Below the pieces are notes generated by a model. It saw only the letters and a list, made by a program, of their open reading frames with translations. It was not told where the DNA came from and searched no databases. Shown here one piece after another: positions 28,359-36,523 of a stretch of 64,000 nt of DNA; position 1 is the stretch's first letter; every line of letters begins with the position of its first letter. This DNA is from Thermoplasmata archaeon. GTDB lineage: Archaea; Thermoplasmatota; Thermoplasmata; Thermoplasmatales; Thermoplasmataceae. A program made the position numbers and the translations under genes. The DNA lies in the NCBI GenBank assembly GCA_021846395.1, contig JAJZXB010000001.1:62001-126000 (forward strand), given 5' to 3'.

Positions 28359-29027
28359 TTAAATACTTTCAATTTTTTCAGGTTCAGGTACCTTTCGAAG
28401 TTTTATATATCCAAGAAGAAACATGAAAATTGAAATGGTCATGACAATAGACCAGAACACTTCCATTGTTTTAATATACATATTGGGATTGGTTAATATA
28501 AAGATATCAGCATAAACAAGACCACCATCTATCACAGCATGCATGAATACGCTTATTAAAAGGCTCAATCTATTATTTTCTGTGATCCATCCCCATTTCA
28601 TAAATGTTGCTGTACCTGGATGGAATAAAAGGGATGAAATTGCATTCAAAATTATCAGTATTATTCCGATTTCATAAGGATTTCTAAAAATGCTTATGGA
28701 ACTAATCAATAAAATAACTATATCTACAATTGAGAACCCAAGCCCTATAAATAAGGCATAGGCTTTTTTCCTTGTATCCACTGCAACATATGTTGCGGTT
28801 TCCTGCATAATTCCAGCAAGAAAACCGATATATATGCTGAATAAAATTGCATGGTTTATTTCAAGAGATAAAATAAATGTTTTAAAGGATGAGAAATTTA
28901 AACCGTGGATAAAAATATAATAAAAAACAGGTATATCTTCAAACAATTGCTGCACTATAAGTGCAATAATCATGTAGACAATGCCCAAACCTATTGCTTC
29001 TATATAATATCTAATTTTATTTTTCAT
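28359..29027 (-). CDS. YhfC-family intramembrane glutamic-type protease homologue
   Basis: A 222-residue membrane protein with about seven hydrophobic helices. Candidate active-site parts are spread over the helices: GIMQETATY (Gln-Glu), SLLFHPGTATFMKWG (His) and VFMHAVIDGG (His and Asp). This pattern fits the YhfC branch of the CAAX/CPBP-like membrane protease group, whose members are poorly characterised. Proteases of the related CPBP group are often linked to peptide toxin processing and self-immunity, which is interesting as a small-protein operon lies upstream on the same strand. It is nine bases after the YbjQ gene. Confidence 0.72.
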   Translation of the reverse strand: MKNKIRYYIEAIGLGIVYMIIALIVQQLFEDIPVFYYIFIHGLNFSSFKTFILSLEINHAILFSIYIGFLAGIMQETATYVAVDTRKKAYALFIGLGFSIVDIVILLISSISIFRNPYEIGIILIILNAISSLLFHPGTATFMKWGWITENNRLSLLISVFMHAVIDGGLVYADIFILTNPNMYIKTMEVFWSIVMTISIFMFLLGYIKLRKVPEPEKIESI

Positions 29028-29036
29028 TTAGGTACA

Positions 29037-29396
29037 TCATGAAAGAGATACGTTTTCAACATCTCCTGATACATTTTCCACTACAACCGCAGTGCCATAT
29101 GCAACTATTTCCGTCATAATCTGACCTATGTCGGAAGAATCAAACCTCATCTCTATTACTGCATTCGCTCCCAGTTGTGTTGCAGAATCACTGAGTCTAG
29201 CCATTGCAGTGGCTCTTGCATCCGATAACATTTTTGAATATTCCTTTATTTCTCCACCGCCAAGAGATCTAAGGCTAGCCATTATATTTCCCCCAAGACC
29301 CCTGCTCCTGACTGTTATTCCCCAAACTGTACCTAAAACCTTTGTTATTTTCTTTCCAGAAACATAGTTTGTTGTTACCATTAATATTTCATCCAT
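29037..29396 (-). CDS. YbjQ family protein (UPF0145)
   Basis: A 119-residue YbjQ-family protein; the sequence follows the family closely: TTNYVSGKKITKVLGTVWG, RSRGLGGNIMASLRSLGGGE, ARATAMARL, and GANAVIEMRFDSS. The family forms pentameric, possibly metal-binding cytosolic assemblies whose role is unknown. It lies nine bases upstream of the YhfC-like gene and probably shares its transcript. A copy of the TTTCCGAAAT motif sits about 95 bases upstream. Confidence 0.93.
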   Translation of the reverse strand: MDEILMVTTNYVSGKKITKVLGTVWGITVRSRGLGGNIMASLRSLGGGEIKEYSKMLSDARATAMARLSDSATQLGANAVIEMRFDSSDIGQIMTEIVAYGTAVVVENVSGDVENVSLS

Positions 29397-29520
29397 CTTT
29401 TCACCTGTTCTATATCAAATAGAATATAATTGTATAATGGGTATGTTAATAAATTTTTCCAACATTACTATTCCTGACGCTTCCTTTTGAAATTTCCGAA
29501 ATGAGTACCTGATTGAAATC

Positions 29521-29748
29521 TTACGCTCTGTCTGCACTTTCCCACATATCATCATAGGGTTTATCCAGTATGCTGTTGTTAAGGATCGTTTCTATCACCG
29601 CATCTACTGCTTTCATATTCTCTTTTCTTGAAAGGTATCCTGTAATCTTGGATATCAGGCCTATGGATTCTTCTTGTCTTCCATGGCCTCGCTGCACACA
29701 TTTTAAAAATTCAATGTAAAGTCGGGCTATATGGTTTTTTATTCCCAC
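29521..29748 (-). CDS. Small helical protein, third gene of mini-operon
   Basis: A 75-residue soluble protein, predicted all helical, with amphipathic stretches (IARLYIEFLKCVQ, SIGLISKITGYLS, VDAVIETILNNSIL). Size, helix count and the position after a secreted small protein and a two-helix membrane protein recall bacteriocin immunity proteins (four-helix bundles of 80-100 residues), but I see no conclusive signature. Its start overlaps the stop of the preceding membrane protein gene by one base (TAATG). Function is not known. Confidence 0.55.
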   Translation of the reverse strand: MGIKNHIARLYIEFLKCVQRGHGRQEESIGLISKITGYLSRKENMKAVDAVIETILNNSILDKPYDDMWESADRA

Positions 29749-29969
29749 TATTTTTTATTTCTGCTTATATGTTCTAGGTGTATTCTCATTATACCTAAGA
29801 AAAAATATATCCCGGGTAAGCTGACCAGTATGGTGTACAGATCACCTATATGGAACATTTGTCTAAGCAAGGACAAATATATTGCCAAGAATCCATAGTA
29901 ACAAAGAGCTACAAATAAAAAATTTTTAGAATAAGTTTTTTTAATTTTTTCCAAATTAATTACAACCAT
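29748..29969 (-). CDS. Small two-helix membrane protein, second gene of mini-operon
   Basis: A 73-residue protein with two strong hydrophobic helices (FLFVALCYYGFLAIYLSLL and ILVSLPGIYFFLGIM) joined by a short loop, and basic residues at both ends. No family was recognised. It overlaps both neighbours by one base in TAATG arrangements, so the three products are made together. It may anchor or protect against the secreted protein encoded upstream. Confidence 0.6.
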   Translation of the reverse strand: MVVINLEKIKKTYSKNFLFVALCYYGFLAIYLSLLRQMFHIGDLYTILVSLPGIYFFLGIMRIHLEHISRNKK

Positions 29970-30223
29970 TATAATGCCCCTCCAACATAACTCCAGTCAT
30001 ATACTTTCATTGAGGCATCATTCAAGGGTATACCTTTAGCTTTAAATTCTGTTTGTAATTTGACGAGCTTTGAATTTGTAACAGGATGAGTTGTGGAAAC
30101 CGGATTTTGATGTGCTGATGTGGTATTTCTGGGTGCAAAAGACATAGTGGAAAATGCAATTGCAATAGATATTATTGCCACAAATATAGCTAAAATCTTT
30201 TTTGGTATAAATATGGTGGACAC
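29969..30223 (-). CDS. Small secreted protein, first gene of mini-operon
   Basis: An 84-residue precursor: a short basic start (IPKK), a hydrophobic signal or anchor helix (ILAIFVAIISIAIAF, residues 10-24), then a Thr/Ser/Asn-rich linker (RNTTSAHQNPVSTTHPVTNS) and a C-terminal part ending DWSYVGGAL. No Cys and no enzymatic domain. The likely fate is export with or without cleavage after the hydrophobic segment. With two tiny downstream partners it could be a secreted peptide antibiotic or signal with its immunity genes; this is inference only. Confidence 0.6.
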   Translation of the reverse strand: MSTIFIPKKILAIFVAIISIAIAFSTMSFAPRNTTSAHQNPVSTTHPVTNSKLVKLQTEFKAKGIPLNDASMKVYDWSYVGGAL

Positions 30224-30616
30224 TCCCTGTTAAAAATTTTAGATAATTTCTATTCTGGATATCTTGGAATTATAAGTGATAACTCAATTTCTATGTATAT
30301 ACTAATTATCAGATACACCTATAATAGATTTGCGATTTATTGTTTGTTTTTTGTAATTTATTTCTCAGGTATTAATTTCCGGCAATAGCGAATTACAGTA
30401 AAGAAAATATTTCCGAAATTGTATATTTTGATGTTTTCAGCAAATATAGCAAGTTTTATGATTTATATATAAATATCCATACAATTTTGTTATTTTCATG
30501 CCTGACTATTAATATTTATGATAATCGTAATTCATAAATTATGAACGTTTATTCTTAAAAATTATGTCATAAAAAGAATAAATATAGGTTTTTAAATGAT
30601 ATTTCCATAATGATGA
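30224..30616. other. AT-rich divergent promoter region
   Basis: About 390 bases between the divergent small-protein operon and the FkbM-like gene. No gene is seen. It has two copies of a TTTCCG motif: AATTTCCGGCAAT around 30,374-30,386 and ATATTTCCGAAATT around 30,407-30,420, the same motif found before the dehydratase operon and an MFS gene. The rest is A/T-rich promoter-like sequence. Confidence 0.45.
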
Positions 30617-31399
30617 ATGCAACTATTTTCAGACATAAAAAAATATAAATCGGCATATAAAAATTATATTGCTGCTTCAATAGATGTTAGCAGAAAAAAG
30701 AACCGAATTATATTATCACTTAAAAATGGAAAGAGAGCAATATGGAATTATGAAAAAACGTATTTATACACTTTATCAACATTTTATCCAGACAGTAGCA
30801 AAAATATAGAGTTCTATACATTTGAAGATACAAAATTACCGCATTGCATAAATTTTAAGTTTAAAACAGGTCCTTTAATGATGTGCGGATTGGATAATGA
30901 TAATGATTTTGCAGATGTATTTATCTTTGACAGATTATCATTTCTTACAACTAAGGATAAGGACATTCTATGTATATCGGAGGATAATGGCGAATCCTTT
31001 ATGTATTTCTCTATAAATGATTATTCAAAGAGCAATAAAAATAAAATTATCGGTATAAATCCCAGAAAAGAAATAGTGGGTAAAAATTTAAAGGTAAACG
31101 ACATTGAAAAAAGAATAAAATTATTGGATTATGAATATAAGGATGGATCGGATATTAAATTGAAAACTATAATGAATGAAAACAATATCGATTCTGGATA
31201 TCTATTTATTGATTCAAAGAGTTCAGAAAATAAAATACTTGAAGAGGAAAATGAAACACTCAAGAAATTCAGTAAAATTGAGATAAAGGTTTATAATAAT
31301 AACTATTTATTGAAAGTTAAACTTGAAAATGCAGGATTCAAAGTCGATACTGTAAAAAATCCCCATAACGATATATTATATTTAAATGCTGAAATATAA
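30617..31399 (+). CDS. Degenerate FkbM-like methyltransferase
   Basis: A 260-residue protein. The middle part, ADVFIFDRLSFLTTKDKDILCISEDNGESFMYFS, aligns by eye with FkbM-type proteins, whose SAM loop reads DIGANIGD; here it is CISEDNGE. Later KIIGINPRKEIVGKNLKVN matches the EPxP-x-NL region, and GYLFIDSKSSENKIL the LKIDVEGxE-x-xL motif. Loss of the Gly-rich SAM loop suggests it no longer binds SAM in the usual way, or has been repurposed. The family assignment is inference from pattern; no glycan genes are adjacent. Monocistronic, convergent with an MFS gene. Confidence 0.55.
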   Translation: MQLFSDIKKYKSAYKNYIAASIDVSRKKNRIILSLKNGKRAIWNYEKTYLYTLSTFYPDSSKNIEFYTFEDTKLPHCINFKFKTGPLMMCGLDNDNDFADVFIFDRLSFLTTKDKDILCISEDNGESFMYFSINDYSKSNKNKIIGINPRKEIVGKNLKVNDIEKRIKLLDYEYKDGSDIKLKTIMNENNIDSGYLFIDSKSSENKILEEENETLKKFSKIEIKVYNNNYLLKVKLENAGFKVDTVKNPHNDILYLNAEI

Positions 31400-31424
31400 A
31401 AAATTTATAAAAAAAAATTTATTT
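31400..31424. terminator. A/T-rich bidirectional termination region
   Basis: Twenty-five bases separate the convergent FkbM-like and MFS genes and consist of an A-run followed by a T-run. On each strand the transcript would end in a U-rich tract, the usual archaeal terminator. Confidence 0.45.
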
Positions 31425-32786
31425 TTATTCCATTATAGTTTCTACCTGTTCCTTTGTTGATTTTGGTCCAAGTACTGCAAGATCTATTACAACAATTGCT
31501 ATGAATACCCATATTATTGCAAAGCTTGCAAGAACACCATGGGGCAATATAACAGCTGCTATGAAAAGAACAAGTATAGACGTTGATACCCTGCTTATAG
31601 AATAAACTGTTCCAGCTGCAGTTGGCCTAACTCTTGTTGGGAATATTTCTGCCTGATATGCGTGGAAGAAATTGGAGAAGTTCCATAGTATGAATGTTGT
31701 TATGAATCCAAATATAATTACCATGTAAACGTTTATCGAAACTCCGAATAGTGTACCAAATATTCCTGCCAGAATAGCAGTCCCTATTATTCCCCACTTT
31801 CTTTCAACCTTATCTATAATGAACAGGTTGAATATGGAACCAAAGAAGAATCCTGCGAATATTAAGAATGTGAATTCAAGTGTTTTGGTTATTGTAAAAT
31901 TTTTTGCAAGTAAAAATGAGGGGGCCAATGCTACAAATCCATAGAATATTCCTGACTGGAAAAACTGAAAAATCATCATCATTACTGTTCTTCGCCTTAA
32001 ATCAGGTTCAAATATATCCTTGAATTTGCTTTTATTCTCTTTAACAGTTGTTTTTGTTGTAACAGGTGGCAATTCCTTAAGGTTAAGATCGGCTTTCGTT
32101 TTATCCTCCCATTCTGTTGTAATTTCATCAGCTTCCTTGTATTTTCCATGAACTTCAAGCCACCTGGGTGACTCCTTAAGCTTTGTTCTTATTGCCCATA
32201 TGGCAATTCCCACTATGCCCATAAACCAGAATAATATACGCCATGAGTATGCAGGAGTAGCAAGTTTAAGCAGAAATGCAAGAAAAATCAAAAATGGTCC
32301 TGCTGTAACAGCAATGGTATAAACCAATGCAAGCCTGTTGCCTCTTACTTTGCTTGGCATCATTTCAGTGGTAAATGAATCAACAAGAGGGAATTCGCCT
32401 CCTACGCCTATACCACCTATGTATATGAATAAGGCTATTAAAATATAATTTGACATCGATCCAGCCAGTATCATTCCAACCGAGAATACAAGTAAATTAT
32501 AAAGGAAAACGAACTTTCTTCCCTTCCTATCGGCAAGCCATCCAAAGAACACGCTTCCTGTAAACTCTCCAAGGAAGAATGAGGTTGGTATTATCAGGGT
32601 ACCCACCGTGGTACTAAACTTTAAAATTGAAACCATTAAAGCAAGGATTGCTCCATTGCCCAGAAGCATTAAAGTTTCAGCCCATTCTCCGCCAGACACC
32701 ATCAATAAAAATGAAAGATGCACCTTGCTCCATGGCAATCTTTCAAGTCTATCAGACACACTACCTTCATAAGGTTTATTTTGCAT
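31425..32786 (-). CDS. MFS transporter, sugar/organic-acid porter type
   Basis: A 453-residue transporter with 12 helices. The cytoplasmic loop motif DRKGRKF after helix 2 and ESPRWLEVHGK in the middle loop are those of the sugar porter/aromatic-acid:proton symporter branch. PTRVRPTAAG in the second half repeats the motif. It lies 63 bases downstream of the CoA-transferase gene, same strand, and may import the substrate of the lyase/CoA-transferase pathway. The start at 32786 follows an AT-rich region with no clear ribosome-binding site. Confidence 0.92.
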   Translation of the reverse strand: MQNKPYEGSVSDRLERLPWSKVHLSFLLMVSGGEWAETLMLLGNGAILALMVSILKFSTTVGTLIIPTSFFLGEFTGSVFFGWLADRKGRKFVFLYNLLVFSVGMILAGSMSNYILIALFIYIGGIGVGGEFPLVDSFTTEMMPSKVRGNRLALVYTIAVTAGPFLIFLAFLLKLATPAYSWRILFWFMGIVGIAIWAIRTKLKESPRWLEVHGKYKEADEITTEWEDKTKADLNLKELPPVTTKTTVKENKSKFKDIFEPDLRRRTVMMMIFQFFQSGIFYGFVALAPSFLLAKNFTITKTLEFTFLIFAGFFFGSIFNLFIIDKVERKWGIIGTAILAGIFGTLFGVSINVYMVIIFGFITTFILWNFSNFFHAYQAEIFPTRVRPTAAGTVYSISRVSTSILVLFIAAVILPHGVLASFAIIWVFIAIVVIDLAVLGPKSTKEQVETIME

Positions 32787-32848
32787 AAATAAATAAACGA
32801 TAAGTAGTATAAAAAGAAATATTCTAATATGTTAGATAAATTAAATAA

Positions 32849-33958
32849 TTATATTATATTTTTAGCTTTTAGATCACTTATATCGCAATCATTATATCCT
32901 ACGGATTTTAAAATATTAACATTATCATCTCCCAGTTCTGGCACATAATTATTTTTACCATTGTAAAATGGCATTGCAGGAATGGTAATTTTTTTATTTT
33001 TGTATATCTCTGGAACCATATATTTCATTGCATGTTCATTTTTCAATAAATCCCATGGTCTGTTTGAAATACCATAACTTATGTTGTAATCATTCAACTT
33101 CTTTATAATGCAATTGGAATCTATATTTATGAGATTTCTCTGTATTTCTGGAATCAATATATTTCTGTTATTATACCTATCATTGTTTGTTTCATATTCT
33201 TTTTTATAATTGAAATCAAAGGCACTGCAGAAGCTTTTCCACTGGGAGTCAGTTGAAATTGCTATAAATATTTTTTTGTTATCTGAAGAAAGGAATAAAT
33301 CATAAACTCCCCATGCAAAATTTTCCTCATTTATAGGTCCCAAATCCCTGTTCTCTATCTGATATGTAGCTATATGCTGTCCTATCAAAAACATTGCCGT
33401 TTCAAAAAGGCCAATTTTAATATATCCACCGGTATTTTCCATGCTTTTTTCCATTATTTCAATAATACCTATTAATGCTGCAGTCATATCTATTATTGAT
33501 GCGCCAAGTCTCATTGGCTTTCCATTTAGCCCAGTCATGTAGGCTATGCCCGATTCAATTTCAACGGGATAATCTAGAGATTTTCTATTTTCATATGGGC
33601 CATCCATATATCCCTTAATGGACAAATAAATTATTTTATCATTTATTTTTTTAACATCTTCATATGAAAACCCAATTTTTTCCATGGATCCCGGACCAAG
33701 ATTCTCCAATATTATGTCTGCAGTTTCAATTAATTTTTTTAATATCACCTTTCCCTCTTCCTTTGTAAAGTCTAGCGTTAAACTCTTTTTATTTCTATTA
33801 TAGTATGGAAATGTTCCGGAACTGCTTCCACTTAATTTCCTAGAAATATCGCCTATTATTGGCTTTTCAATTTTTATGACCTCATATCCAAGATCGGAAA
33901 GTATTAATCCTGCTGTAGGTCCAGCCACGACCTGACCTATTTCCAAAACTCTTTTCAA
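32849..33958 (-). CDS. Class III CoA transferase (CaiB/BaiF family)
   Basis: A 369-residue enzyme that transfers CoA between carboxylates. N-terminal RVLEIGQVVAGPTAGLILSDLG is a typical opener, followed by KIEKP, a RNKKSLTLDF segment, and the GASIIDMTAAL segment carrying the catalytic Asp. It overlaps the lyase-like gene by four bases. Together they suggest a pathway in which a hydroxy or branched dicarboxylate is activated as CoA ester, then cleaved. The family has many substrates (formyl, crotonobetaine, succinyl, itaconyl), so specificity is not known. Confidence 0.93.
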   Translation of the reverse strand: MKRVLEIGQVVAGPTAGLILSDLGYEVIKIEKPIIGDISRKLSGSSSGTFPYYNRNKKSLTLDFTKEEGKVILKKLIETADIILENLGPGSMEKIGFSYEDVKKINDKIIYLSIKGYMDGPYENRKSLDYPVEIESGIAYMTGLNGKPMRLGASIIDMTAALIGIIEIMEKSMENTGGYIKIGLFETAMFLIGQHIATYQIENRDLGPINEENFAWGVYDLFLSSDNKKIFIAISTDSQWKSFCSAFDFNYKKEYETNNDRYNNRNILIPEIQRNLINIDSNCIIKKLNDYNISYGISNRPWDLLKNEHAMKYMVPEIYKNKKITIPAMPFYNGKNNYVPELGDDNVNILKSVGYNDCDISDLKAKNII

Positions 33959-34989
33959 TTCATCTCACCACTGATTTTTATTATGTCGTTTAATTCTAGA
34001 GCCCTTCCTGTTTCACATGAATAGTCTTTAATTTTATTAACGATAATATTGAGTTTTGATGGATCAAAATTTATATTGTTTTCATTAAGTATATTTTTAA
34101 TCATTGACCTGCCAGTATACACATTCACTGAATAATTGTTGCCCCTGAATATATTACCAAAGGAAGCATGTGTCCCTGCCGTATGTATTGAGGTATTTTT
34201 CCCATATAATGGATAATTATTCAAGAAAAATTCGCTTCCTATCTTATTTAAAATCAAGCCAAGCATATAATCGTATGCCGTTTTTAATTTGTTTATGTTT
34301 ATCTTCTCTATTTCATAATCATTTAGCATTTTTGAAATGATCATCGAATCTGATATCCCGTTTCTTTCACCGGTTCCAAATAATGTTGTATCAATGTAAT
34401 CTGCTCCGGATTTGATCCCTTCATATGCATTCATTATGGCATAACCAGCATCATTGTGACAGTGTATTTCTATTTCAGTTTTAACAGATTTTCTCAATGC
34501 TGTTATTATTTTTCCATATTTTTCCGGAGGTGTTATCCCCTTGGTGTCAGGTATCTGTAAAATATTGGCACCAGATTCTTCCATGGCACTGCAGATCTTT
34601 ATAAGCTCAGAAATATTGTACTGGTCAATATCTACAATGCCTATCTCAAGTTTTCCCCCTTTTTTTGAAGCATATCTTACATTTTCCCTTATAATATTCA
34701 TATCATCTATTTTAAAGGGCAGATGCAGTGATATATTTGCGCCTGTACTGTATATTCTATCTATATCTTCCTTAAGAGTTCTTCCAAGCCCAAATGTTTC
34801 GTCAAAATAATGATTTTTTATTATTTTTTCTGTAACTTCATATTCTGAAATATGTGCAACTGGATATGATACAAGGGCTCTTTTAATTCCAGCTTCAGAG
34901 ATCAATCTGGCCAGAGTTAGTTTTTCCCCCATTGTAAAAGCTATTCCTGGAGTTTGCATGCCCTCTCTTAAAGTGTCATCAGTGATCAT
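33955..34989 (-). CDS. DRE-TIM metallolyase (HMGL-like; isopropylmalate/homocitrate synthase family)
   Basis: A 344-residue TIM-barrel enzyme. DDTLREGMQTPG at residues 4-15 is the DRE motif with metal-binding Asp; EIHCHNDAGYAIMNA gives the metal His-x-His; FGTGERNG is the ring-closing motif of isopropylmalate and homocitrate synthases. A final TAGTHASFGN segment recalls homocitrate synthase. The C-terminal regulatory domain is missing. It could make or cleave an acyl-CoA-derived hydroxyacid. Overlap with a CoA transferase gene favours cleavage of a CoA ester (like HMG-CoA or citramalyl-CoA lyase), but HMG-CoA lyase's C-terminal Cys signature is absent. Confidence 0.88.
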   Translation of the reverse strand: MITDDTLREGMQTPGIAFTMGEKLTLARLISEAGIKRALVSYPVAHISEYEVTEKIIKNHYFDETFGLGRTLKEDIDRIYSTGANISLHLPFKIDDMNIIRENVRYASKKGGKLEIGIVDIDQYNISELIKICSAMEESGANILQIPDTKGITPPEKYGKIITALRKSVKTEIEIHCHNDAGYAIMNAYEGIKSGADYIDTTLFGTGERNGISDSMIISKMLNDYEIEKININKLKTAYDYMLGLILNKIGSEFFLNNYPLYGKNTSIHTAGTHASFGNIFRGNNYSVNVYTGRSMIKNILNENNINFDPSKLNIIVNKIKDYSCETGRALELNDIIKISGEMN

Positions 34990-35236
34990 AACTAAAAATA
35001 ATAAATATGTTGTATATTAATACACTGTATAATATATTAGATATTTTTTGTGAAATGTATTTGTATTATTATTTATTTAGCAATATCTGAATATTTTAAC
35101 CCATTATGTTACTTCAATTCTTTGAAACTTTCAATCAACAATATTGAATTTTATTTTTTTATATAATTAACGAAAATATTTAATGATATAAGTTCTTATA
35201 AATAATATTTAAATATAATATGATATATGGTTAAAG

Positions 35237-35881
35237 ATGCATATTATGAACATGAAGGTAAAAGGGAAATGTAGCCTCTCATTATCAACAGATAACAATG
35301 ATTCAACAATACTTGTGCCATATGTGGGTCCATCAAAAGATGGTTATAATTCAATTTTTGGATATTTTAATAAGGAAAATGATATTAAAGATCTGTATAG
35401 CAATGATTTTATAAATATAAATTTCATAAATGGAAAAAATTATAATCTGTTCAATGGTGTAAAAAAGGGCCATAATATAATGAATTCAATTTTTTCAAAT
35501 AATGGGATACCCCTGTTTCCTTTCTATTCATATAATGGTTATGAGAATTATTTCATTCTGATACCGAACAAAGCATCCTATGAAAATATATTGAGTTCCG
35601 CTGGAAAGGAAAATAAAATAATTTCGAGTGAGTATATTAATGTAAATTCTGAAGACAATATTTTCGACCTTTCAAAAAGACTGACCCCCCTTTTACAACT
35701 TTCAAATATTACGGAAATTGAAAAGAAAATACTGAAAGATGCACTGAATAACGGTTACTTTTCATGGCCAAGAAATTACAGTTTAACAAATATTTCAAAC
35801 GAATTCAATTTATCAAAACCAACAATATTATTTCATCTAAGAAATGCTGAAAAAAAGATACTTTCGGCTTTGATTAAATAA
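35237..35881 (+). CDS. HTH_10 (bacterio-opsin activator-like) regulator
   Basis: A 214-residue regulator. The C-terminal HTH_10 signature is ILKDALNNGYFSWPRNYSLT, followed by ISNEFNLSKPTILFHLRNAEKKIL as helix-turn-helix. The N-terminal 140 residues are a variable sensor. It is transcribed away from the lyase/CoA-transferase/MFS run across a 247-base AT-rich gap and is the natural candidate for its control. The start is taken as ATG at 35237; AATATGATATATGG upstream is promoter-like. Confidence 0.88.
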   Translation: MHIMNMKVKGKCSLSLSTDNNDSTILVPYVGPSKDGYNSIFGYFNKENDIKDLYSNDFININFINGKNYNLFNGVKKGHNIMNSIFSNNGIPLFPFYSYNGYENYFILIPNKASYENILSSAGKENKIISSEYINVNSEDNIFDLSKRLTPLLQLSNITEIEKKILKDALNNGYFSWPRNYSLTNISNEFNLSKPTILFHLRNAEKKILSALIK

Positions 35882-36038
35882 CACAGGCATTATTTAAAGC
35901 TGATGAAAGACAGGTACGTATACTGGTGATGGAATGGTGATAAATTATGGTATAAAGGTTTGGTATTTTACGAGGTTCCAATAAAACATTTTATGATTCT
36001 AAAAATGATGTGCTTTTCCATCACACATATAAATAATT

Positions 36039-36227
36039 TTATTTTTTCTTCATTAAAAATGAGGACATTTCAGCATATCCTTTATTCGTGTAAAATACTC
36101 TTCCGCATGAAGGGCAAATATACGCCTCAAAATCTCCAAGGTATTCACCATTTTGTTTATAAGGAGCATTTTTCAAATCCATCTTTTTATCACAATGAGG
36201 GCATACCTCTATGTTGTTCATTGACAT
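36039..36227 (-). CDS. Small zinc-ribbon protein
   Basis: A 62-residue protein with two CxxC pairs: CPHCDKKMDLKN and CPSCGRVFYTN, separated by about 27 residues, the arrangement of a single zinc ribbon. Such proteins often act as RNA or protein-binding modules; YgiT-like antitoxins have similar ribbons but also a HTH not present here. It follows another tiny gene on the same strand by 48 bases. Function unknown. Confidence 0.7.
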   Translation of the reverse strand: MSMNNIEVCPHCDKKMDLKNAPYKQNGEYLGDFEAYICPSCGRVFYTNKGYAEMSSFLMKKK

Positions 36228-36275
36228 ATTCCATTCATTAAAATAAAATATTTAATGTATTTGTTGTAAAATCAT

Positions 36276-36473
36276 TCACTTTCTGAATTTAATAATTTTA
36301 AGGTCCTTTGTAATATATTTCCTTATTATATCTGGCAATGGAAGCATTTCCTCATTAGATTTTTCACACAATTCCAAAGTTTTTTCATGGTCCAACGTTA
36401 TATAATGTCCAGTTCTATCATATATTTCAAGATAACCAAGTCCTTCGCAGTCCATTATTCCAGATCGATTCAT
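36276..36473 (-). CDS. Small hypothetical protein
   Basis: A 65-residue soluble protein of alpha/beta type (YLEIYDRTGHYITLDHEKTLELCEK, then IIRKYITKDLKIIKFRK). No family recognised. Its start is preceded by ATATATTTAATATAT with no ribosome-binding site, suggesting a leaderless transcript. Neighbour of the zinc-ribbon gene; may be co-transcribed. Confidence 0.5.
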   Translation of the reverse strand: MNRSGIMDCEGLGYLEIYDRTGHYITLDHEKTLELCEKSNEEMLPLPDIIRKYITKDLKIIKFRK

Positions 36474-36523
36474 ATATTTAATATATTTTTAAATTGAAGA
36501 GTATCATATATCTTAATAAAAAA

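Noticed and set aside
28359-30223. The whole 28,359-30,223 run as one proven bacteriocin operon with processing protease
   Set aside because: A 124-base gap containing a possible promoter separates the small-protein genes from YbjQ/YhfC, and no homology supports it; kept only as a hypothesis.
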